NCBI GenBank assembly: GCA_031546825.1
Contig: JAVBJU010000003.1
Span: forward strand, 1 to 64,000
Direction: 5' to 3'
Length of the DNA: 64,000 nucleotides
Source: Hohaiivirga sp031546825
Lineage (GTDB): Bacteria > Pseudomonadota > Alphaproteobacteria > Rhizobiales > Beijerinckiaceae
Below, one piece after another: positions 58,722 through 64,000 of the stretch; within the stretch, counting starts at the first letter, position 1; every line of letters begins with the position of its first letter. Below the pieces are notes generated by a model. The model made no database searches, had not been told where the DNA came from, and worked only from the letters and a program-made list of their open reading frames with translations. The position numbers and the translations under genes were made by a program.

Positions 58722-59802
58722 TTTGCGCGGCCTTTCTGCCCGACAGGAAATAGGCCTGCCACAGGGCTACTGTGAGCAGGGCGAAGGCGAAACGACCCGG
58801 GGTGTTGTTGATGAGTTGCCTGAAGCCGCCTTCAATCAGACCGGCAATGAAGAATAGCACAACCGAGCCACCCACCACCGAAGCTGCCCGCCGACCATAA
58901 CGACTGAGGCTCTCAAGCCGGGGCAACTCCCCTGGGAACAGAATTTTTTCGGCAACGACAAATCCGGCCGCGCCGCAGAGCAGGATAGCCAGAATTTCAG
59001 TAACACCATGGATCGACAGCCAACCGATGAAATCGATTGTCAGCCCGTGTTCCGCGTGCAAAGCGAGAAAGGCACCAAGGATAAGCCCCTGATAAATCAT
59101 CAGCAGCAGGGTTGGAACGCCGAAGGCGAAGCCAAGGCCGAAGGCAAGGATGCCAACCATGGTGTTGTGGCGAAACAGCGAATTGGCAAAGACAACGAAT
59201 GTTTCGACGAACCCCGGCCACGGCGCAAAAAGCTCGCCATCGCGCAAATCCGCCGCCGAACTGTTGGGCCCCCGCTCACCGGCATAGCCGTCCGGCACCA
59301 GCATATTGAAATAGCTCGCATCCGCAGCAACCAGCAAATACCCGGCCAAGGTGCCCACCATCAGCGCGACGAAGGCGAGTGCCAGATGCCAGCGCAAGTC
59401 GCGAACGGCTTTGGGAAATCCCTTGCTGAAAAAATCACCGAGATTTTGCAGAATGCCAGTTCGCGGACCGTAGACAGTGAGATAGGCGCGCAGAGAAAGG
59501 TCTTCGAGATACAACAGCACATTGCGGTCGAGCATGATGGCCCGGGCCATCGACAGCGACGACAGGGTAGACCGGTAAAGCAACGGCAATTGCTGGACAT
59601 CTTCCGAAGAAAGAACTCCGATGCCTTTTTGCTCGGCGCGGCTGACAATGTCATCAAGTTGCCGCCAGCCGTGTTCGCGCCCTTTGCGAAATTCAGCGCT
59701 GCGCAAAACGAGCGGCAAACGGTGTTCCGCTTTTGTGATGATCTCTGGAGACGGAGCTGGAGGTGTTTCCGGCACGGGGGTTACGGGTTCTTCCGACGTC
59801 AT
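58711..59802 (-). CDS. SpoIIM-like (stage II sporulation protein M family) membrane protein
   Basis: A 363-residue membrane protein. After a polar N-terminal 130 residues, five or six helices follow. MVGILAFGLGFAFGVPTLLLMIYQ and DFIGWLSIHGVTEILAILLCGAAG are the characteristic SpoIIM segments, with the conserved HG-E in the second. In Bacillus SpoIIM works in engulfment with a peptidoglycan hydrolase. This organism class does not sporulate, so a membrane or cell-wall role in the MoxR system is more likely (inference). It overlaps DUF58 by four bases and RDD by 11. Confidence 0.88.
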   Translation of the reverse strand: MTSEEPVTPVPETPPAPSPEIITKAEHRLPLVLRSAEFRKGREHGWRQLDDIVSRAEQKGIGVLSSEDVQQLPLLYRSTLSSLSMARAIMLDRNVLLYLEDLSLRAYLTVYGPRTGILQNLGDFFSKGFPKAVRDLRWHLALAFVALMVGTLAGYLLVAADASYFNMLVPDGYAGERGPNSSAADLRDGELFAPWPGFVETFVVFANSLFRHNTMVGILAFGLGFAFGVPTLLLMIYQGLILGAFLALHAEHGLTIDFIGWLSIHGVTEILAILLCGAAGFVVAEKILFPGELPRLESLSRYGRRAASVVGGSVVLFFIAGLIEGGFRQLINNTPGRFAFALLTVALWQAYFLSGRKAAQNGT

Positions 59803-61109
59803 AAAAGTCCCCGCTGTTTGATCATCAGATAACGATTGAGGAGCGCCGACGAGACACCATTGACCGGGGCGGTGATGCAGTGGACGCCCAGCCGCGCAAT
59901 GCGTTCAAGAACGATGGCGCGTTCCCGCAGGAAGTCGTCGGCGAGTACAGCTTCAGCCACATTGATGAAGTCTTGGGGGGCTGCGTCCTGTAATTCGGTC
60001 AGTAACGGGTCACGCAACGTCACGAAAATGATGACATGGCGTTTGACCATCAACTGCAAGCTCTCAATCAGCAACTCCGCTGAAATCGTGTCGATGAATT
60101 CAGTGAACAGCACCACCAGGGTACGACGTTGCAAGCGGGAATTAAGCTCTGCCAGACCAAGGGTGAAATTGGTTTCTTCGGTCTGGTAGTTCAGAGCGGC
60201 TGCGAACTTCTGCACACGGGTGAAATGCGGAATGCCGCGTCCCGGCTTGATGAAGTGGCGGAAATGCGTATCGAAGCCGCAGCCGCCGACAAGATCGCCG
60301 TTTCTCAGCGATACCCAACTCAGCAATAGCCCGGCCTTGATGGCGTGATCGAGTTTGGGGATGCCGTTGATGGGTTCCAGCATCAGGTGGCCGGTGTCAT
60401 AGCCGAAGACGATGTGGTGGTTGCGCTCCTGCTGAAACTCCTTGCACAAGAGCTTGTGATGGCGGGCGGAACGCTTCCAGTCGATGAAGCGGTTGTCCAT
60501 CCCTTGCGCGAAGTCACATAAGGTATCGAACTCTGTGCCTTCGCCGCGCAGTCGCTGCGCCTTGATGCCATAAACCGCATCGCTTGCGAAAAACTGCAAT
60601 GCGTTGTCCTGGAGACCGCGCACATCGGGCACAACATCAATGGTTACTTCCGTGGCCTCGCGTCGATGTGCCTCGACAAGACCGAGCGGACCGCGCCAGC
60701 GCAGCCACAACGCTTCAACCGTAATCTGGCCGCGTCTCAATGGTGTCACGGGAAGTTTGAGCTCAAGACGGCCTTTGGCCATCGTGCCCGCAACGATGCC
60801 GGAGGGAGCCGCCGTGCCGCGTTGCTCAAGCAACGCCTCAATTGCCGCCGGGCGCGAATACCCATTGGCACTCAGTGTGAGGTCGATGTCGCCGCTCTGG
60901 CCAATATAAAGCCGTGCGGGAGCATCCAGTTCCGATTTCAGGCGTCGCCCCGGCAGCACCATGGTGGCGTCTGCGCCGATCAATGTGAGAGCAATGACCG
61001 GAAAATACAAAGAAGCGTACCAGAACTCCCCTTTCAGCGCGAGAATCAACAATGCCACCGGAATGGACATTGCAAAAACCAAAGCAGCTCTGAGCGTTGG
61101 GCGCATCAT
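59799..61109 (-). CDS. DUF58-domain protein
   Basis: A 436-residue protein with two N-terminal membrane helices (about 8-25 and 30-48) and a DUF58 domain near residues 190-300: EGTEFDTLCDFAQGMDNRFIDWKRSARHHKLLCKEFQQERN, the most conserved part. A von Willebrand A-like fold with HHIVFGYDTGHLM follows. DUF58 proteins are standard partners of MoxR ATPases, probably acting as adaptor or substrate. It overlaps moxR by four bases. Confidence 0.92.
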   Translation of the reverse strand: MMRPTLRAALVFAMSIPVALLILALKGEFWYASLYFPVIALTLIGADATMVLPGRRLKSELDAPARLYIGQSGDIDLTLSANGYSRPAAIEALLEQRGTAAPSGIVAGTMAKGRLELKLPVTPLRRGQITVEALWLRWRGPLGLVEAHRREATEVTIDVVPDVRGLQDNALQFFASDAVYGIKAQRLRGEGTEFDTLCDFAQGMDNRFIDWKRSARHHKLLCKEFQQERNHHIVFGYDTGHLMLEPINGIPKLDHAIKAGLLLSWVSLRNGDLVGGCGFDTHFRHFIKPGRGIPHFTRVQKFAAALNYQTEETNFTLGLAELNSRLQRRTLVVLFTEFIDTISAELLIESLQLMVKRHVIIFVTLRDPLLTELQDAAPQDFINVAEAVLADDFLRERAIVLERIARLGVHCITAPVNGVSSALLNRYLMIKQRGLL

Positions 61110-62062
61110 CTTGGAACGGTTACCTGATCAATGATGTCGCGAATGACCACTTCGGCGGTGATGCCTTCAATATCGGCGGTGGGTGTCATGACGATGCGAT
61201 GGCGGAGCAGCGGCACGGCCAGGCGCTTGATGTCATCGGGAATGACGAAATCACGCCCGCAGATTGCCGCATAGGCGCGGGAGGCCGCTGCCATCATGTT
61301 GGCCGCACGGGGCGAGCCGCCCGTTTCGATGGACGGATGTTGGCGGGTTGTGCGGATGATCTCAACGATATAGTTCACCAGTTCATCGGTCAGTCGGATA
61401 TTCGCCGTGACGGCACGCGCCGCGACCAGTTGCGCCTTCGATACCACCGCCTTCATGGCAAAATCAGCAATGCGCGGCATGGCGGAATTGCTGCCATGGC
61501 GTTTGACGATTTCGCGCTCTTCATCCTCGCTCGGGTAATCAATGACGACCTTGAACAGGAAGCGATCAAGCTGAGCTTCCGGCAAAGGGTAGGTGCCTTG
61601 CTGCTCAATGGGGTTTTGCGTTGCGACGACCATGAACTCGTCGCCGAGGGCGTAGGTTTGCTTGTCGATGGTTACGGAGCGTTCGTTCATCGCCTGCAAG
61701 AGCGCTGCCTGGGTTTTGGGCGGCGTGCGGTTGATTTCATCGGCCAGCAGAATCTGGGTGAAAATCGGCCCTTGAGTCAATGCAAAGGCGTTGGTCTGGA
61801 AGTTGAAGAGGTTCGTGCCGAGAACGTCGCCCGGCATCATGTCCGGTGTGAACTGAATGCGGCCAAATTCCAGATTGAGACAAATGGCGAAGGACTGCAC
61901 CAGAAAGGTTTTTCCGGTTCCGGGGACGCCCTCCAGCAGCACATGCCCGCCGCACAGAAGACTGGTGAGCATCAACTCAACCGCTTCTTCCTGTCCGACG
62001 ATGGCTTTGCCGACTTCGGCCCGAATATCATTAACGATGGCGCCGACGTGCTGAAGTTCCAT
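61106..62062 (-). CDS. moxR: MoxR-family AAA+ ATPase
   Basis: A 318-residue AAA+ chaperone-like ATPase. Walker A is LLEGVPGTGKTFLV (about 42-55), Walker B ILLADEINRTPPKTQAALLQAM, sensor 1 VVATQNPIEQQGTYPLPEAQLDRF, and the C-terminal lid contains TGGSPRAANMMAAASRAYA (sensor 2). MoxR proteins assemble or remodel partner complexes, typically with DUF58/vWA proteins encoded next door, as here. It overlaps the DUF4350-like gene by 32 bases. Confidence 0.96.
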   Translation of the reverse strand: MELQHVGAIVNDIRAEVGKAIVGQEEAVELMLTSLLCGGHVLLEGVPGTGKTFLVQSFAICLNLEFGRIQFTPDMMPGDVLGTNLFNFQTNAFALTQGPIFTQILLADEINRTPPKTQAALLQAMNERSVTIDKQTYALGDEFMVVATQNPIEQQGTYPLPEAQLDRFLFKVVIDYPSEDEEREIVKRHGSNSAMPRIADFAMKAVVSKAQLVAARAVTANIRLTDELVNYIVEIIRTTRQHPSIETGGSPRAANMMAAASRAYAAICGRDFVIPDDIKRLAVPLLRHRIVMTPTADIEGITAEVVIRDIIDQVTVPR

Positions 62063-63299
62063 TCAATATCTCTCTCTTCCAACGGTGGATGTTCTGGGCC
62101 GTTTCGAACAGGCGGGTCAGGTTTTGGGGTTTGCCGGCGTCAAAGTCGTCGGTCGCGTGAAGGATGGCTGCGCAGGAGGTGCTAACGCCGCGTGCGTTGC
62201 CGATGCCGTCAAGCCAGGCGACCAGTGCGACCTCATCAAGATTGGGAGGTGCGTGCAAGGTGTGCGCCACTGACCGGATGGTCATGCGTACATAGCGTTT
62301 GAGACCTCGCGCCTGATGCCCGGCGTAATCGAGCAGACGAGCGCCATTGCTGATCAAACCGCGTTTTCCGAAATCGAGATCCCGGGGTGGAATGCGTGGT
62401 GCGCCAAACCGTCCGGTCGCGGCATAGGCTAACACCGCAGCGGTTGCGCAACTGAGCAGGGTGATGATCACAAACGGAAAGCGGAACATTAACTTAATCG
62501 GTGAGCCTTCGGCGGCTCGAAAGCCGTGGATGGTCTCGTCAAAAACTATGTGTGCGCTTTTGTCATTGTTATTGGCGGATCGTAATGTATCGATGATGGC
62601 GACCATCAACTCGGCATTCCTGCCTTGGCCGAGACCCGCGTTCGAGAGAATGTCAGGGTCTGTCACAACCCAGACTTTCCGGTCGCGACGGTTGGGAGTG
62701 ATCAGTTCTCCAACCAGCATGCCATCGCCATCGCCGATGATCGGACGCATCTGCGTAGAGCGCATGAGCTGAATGGTGCCACTTCCGGTGGGCTCAATGC
62801 CCAATTCATTGGCATTCCAGTCCTTCGGCCATTCCTTGCGGAAAACGGTGGCGCTCGAGGTCACCAGAGAAACTGCGGCCTGCACATCGTTTAGTGGCAG
62901 AGGTTGCGCTTCATTGATCCAGTTTGGATGCGCGGGATCGCGTAGGCCGCGCCATTTGGGCAGCACCACGAGCAGTCGCGGCGCAGTGAGAAGTTTCATG
63001 GTGTCGGCGCTGTAAATCATGCCGAGATCAGGTTCGGCAACGATCAGGGTGCCGCGCGCGCCAACTGCCGCAAGGGTATTGCCAGCGCTGCGGCTGACCG
63101 GTCGCGCCAGCCGGCGCAGCAGGTCGTACAGCCCTGCGTGACCGATCGCGGAGGGCGAATATGTGTTGGGCTTGTATTTGCCCCCTGTGGCGGTTGGGGT
63201 ATTGTCATAGGCATGGAGCAATACCGAAAGCGCAAATAGCGCGACGGCACACGAAACAAGCAGGGCAATTGCCGAACGGGAAAAAGATGCGCCCTTCAT
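62031..63299 (-). CDS. DUF4350-like membrane protein
   Basis: A 422-residue protein with an N-terminal helix (about 10-30), an extracytoplasmic domain with a glutamine-amidotransferase-like feel (RGTLIVAEPDLGMIYSADT, LLVVLPKWRGL, VWVVTDPDILSNAGLGQGRN), and a second helix near residues 275-295 (FVIITLLSCATAAVLAYAATG). The tail is cytoplasmic. This matches the DUF4350 protein of MoxR-DUF58 operons. The ATG at 63299 (MKGASFSRSA) is preferred over a frame 18 codons longer that overlaps the upstream gene further. Confidence 0.8.
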   Translation of the reverse strand: MKGASFSRSAIALLVSCAVALFALSVLLHAYDNTPTATGGKYKPNTYSPSAIGHAGLYDLLRRLARPVSRSAGNTLAAVGARGTLIVAEPDLGMIYSADTMKLLTAPRLLVVLPKWRGLRDPAHPNWINEAQPLPLNDVQAAVSLVTSSATVFRKEWPKDWNANELGIEPTGSGTIQLMRSTQMRPIIGDGDGMLVGELITPNRRDRKVWVVTDPDILSNAGLGQGRNAELMVAIIDTLRSANNNDKSAHIVFDETIHGFRAAEGSPIKLMFRFPFVIITLLSCATAAVLAYAATGRFGAPRIPPRDLDFGKRGLISNGARLLDYAGHQARGLKRYVRMTIRSVAHTLHAPPNLDEVALVAWLDGIGNARGVSTSCAAILHATDDFDAGKPQNLTRLFETAQNIHRWKREILNGTSARRRHR

Positions 63300-64000
63300 G
63301 CTGGCGCTCTCGTGCGCAGGCTTTCCGTCAACGCCATGAAACTGCGGCGGCAAATATCGTATTCCTCGGCCTGCGGTTGGTGGGAACCGAAATAGGAAAT
63401 TTCAACCCGGCTGATGATGTCAGCCAGTGCGGCACGCCCGGCGGGCGGGAGTCCGATACGATGCAATATCTCGCGGCTGGTGAGCGATGAAGCAATGGAA
63501 ATGTCGAGGCGTTGGCGCATTTCACCGACGCTCTGGAGCAGGAGGACATGCATGGCTTCGGCAAAGCTGCCTTGCTGCGCAAGATCATCTGCGGCGATCT
63601 GGGCCTTATCCATGCGCGTGACAAGGGCCTCCGCGTCGGCACTAACCGCGTCGTCGGCGACGAGCCGCCGTGAACGGCTGGTGCTCCAGAGATTGTCGCG
63701 GATGGTCATGAGGATGGTGATTGCCGCGATACCGATTGCAAACCACAGCAGAGCCTGCGCCATACTATCGGAAAGCAACGCGCCACGCGAGTTGTTCGGA
63801 TTGTAGTGGTCAACCGGTTGCGCCTCGACCTTGCCGTCCGGCATGCTGGTTTGCAGATTGAGTGAACGGGTCGCAGCGCGCAGATGGGTTTGGGTTGTTT
63901 CTGATTGGGACGGCTCAACCGCAAAAGTGGGGAGCACTAGAATTGACGCGATGAAAAACACCGCGAAACGCAGCGTCGGCAGAATCCCCCTGATCTGTTT
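63296..64000 (-). CDS. DUF4129-like membrane protein, 5' end outside the window
   Basis: The frame is open to the window edge. Reading from the edge gives KQIRGILPTLRFAVFFIASILVLPTFA, a signal-peptide-like start with basic residues, so the true start lies beyond 64000; the GTG at 63961 would cut this helix. A second membrane helix (AQALLWFAIGIAAITILMTI) is followed by a cytoplasmic domain with LAQQGSFAEAMHVLLLQSVGEM, typical of DUF4129 proteins in MoxR-DUF58 operons. It overlaps the next gene by four bases. Confidence 0.75.
   Translation of the reverse strand, partial: KQIRGILPTLRFAVFFIASILVLPTFAVEPSQSETTQTHLRAATRSLNLQTSMPDGKVEAQPVDHYNPNNSRGALLSDSMAQALLWFAIGIAAITILMTIRDNLWSTSRSRRLVADDAVSADAEALVTRMDKAQIAADDLAQQGSFAEAMHVLLLQSVGEMRQRLDISIASSLTSREILHRIGLPPAGRAALADIISRVEISYFGSHQPQAEEYDICRRSFMALTESLRTRAPA

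Noticed and set aside
61097..62185. A 362-residue plus-strand frame antisense to moxR
   Set aside because: moxR on the minus strand has every AAA+ motif; the opposite frame has none.

Overview
The window is about 60% GC, gene-dense chromosomal DNA from an alphaproteobacterium, most likely of the order Hyphomicrobiales (Rhizobiales). This rests on gene content and order: an F0 ATP-synthase operon with a duplicated b subunit (b and b') apart from F1, the smc / DsbA-like / DUF721 / mutY block, the moaB / rnhB / ccrM block with a CtrA-type box in front of ccrM, the ispE / TPR / etf-QO / family-4 UDG block, and a MucR/Ros regulator. The genus cannot be fixed from the sequence alone.

Layout. 1-780: an AT-rich scar with the C-terminal remnant of an IS5-family transposase joined to a broken AAA-ATPase gene. 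923-3499: atpI-B-E-F'-F. 3747-11310: smc, a DsbA-like oxidoreductase, a DUF721 protein, mutY, a hotdog thioesterase and PPK2. 11376-15155: ccrM, rnhB, a small membrane protein, moaB and a TrmN6-like methyltransferase. 15382-23532: a polyprenyl synthetase, ispE, a TPR protein, ETF-QO, UDG, a YpfJ-like zinc peptidase and a small secreted protein. 23719-33505: an S49 peptidase, an EamA exporter, a GntP permease, two-subunit methylmalonyl-CoA mutase, a small conserved protein and a HerA/YjgR-like ATPase. 33546-41439: an autotransporter, MarC, an M20 peptidase, a class IV aminotransferase and murJ. 41571-45141: a three-gene operon of coiled-coil and membrane proteins without assigned function, the best candidate here for an undescribed system. 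45538-47138: a pnuC-nadR NAD-salvage pair. 47144-52017: ubiD, then ubiT-ubiU-ubiV for O2-independent ubiquinone synthesis, then an iron superoxide dismutase. 52379-57770: a membrane-anchored protein, an isochorismatase-like hydrolase, oligopeptidase B, mucR and a YciC-like membrane protein. 57804-64000: one operon encoding DUF4129-like, DUF4350-like, MoxR, DUF58, SpoIIM-like and RDD proteins, cut by the window end.

How the genes work together. The cell makes ATP by oxidative phosphorylation (F0, ETF-QO, ubiquinone genes) and can apparently make ubiquinone without oxygen. It oxidises propionyl/methylmalonyl units (mutA/mutB) and fatty or amino acids (ETF-QO), and it has the CtrA/CcrM cell-cycle methylation logic of Alphaproteobacteria. 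Apart from the IS scar at the left end, the lower-GC pnuC-nadR pair and perhaps the autotransporter, the window looks like core genome. No rRNA, tRNA, CRISPR array or prophage was recognised.

Start codons were moved inward from the longest reading frame wherever a Shine-Dalgarno sequence or family length argued for it; each entry says so. All family assignments are from reading the translated sequence, with no database search.
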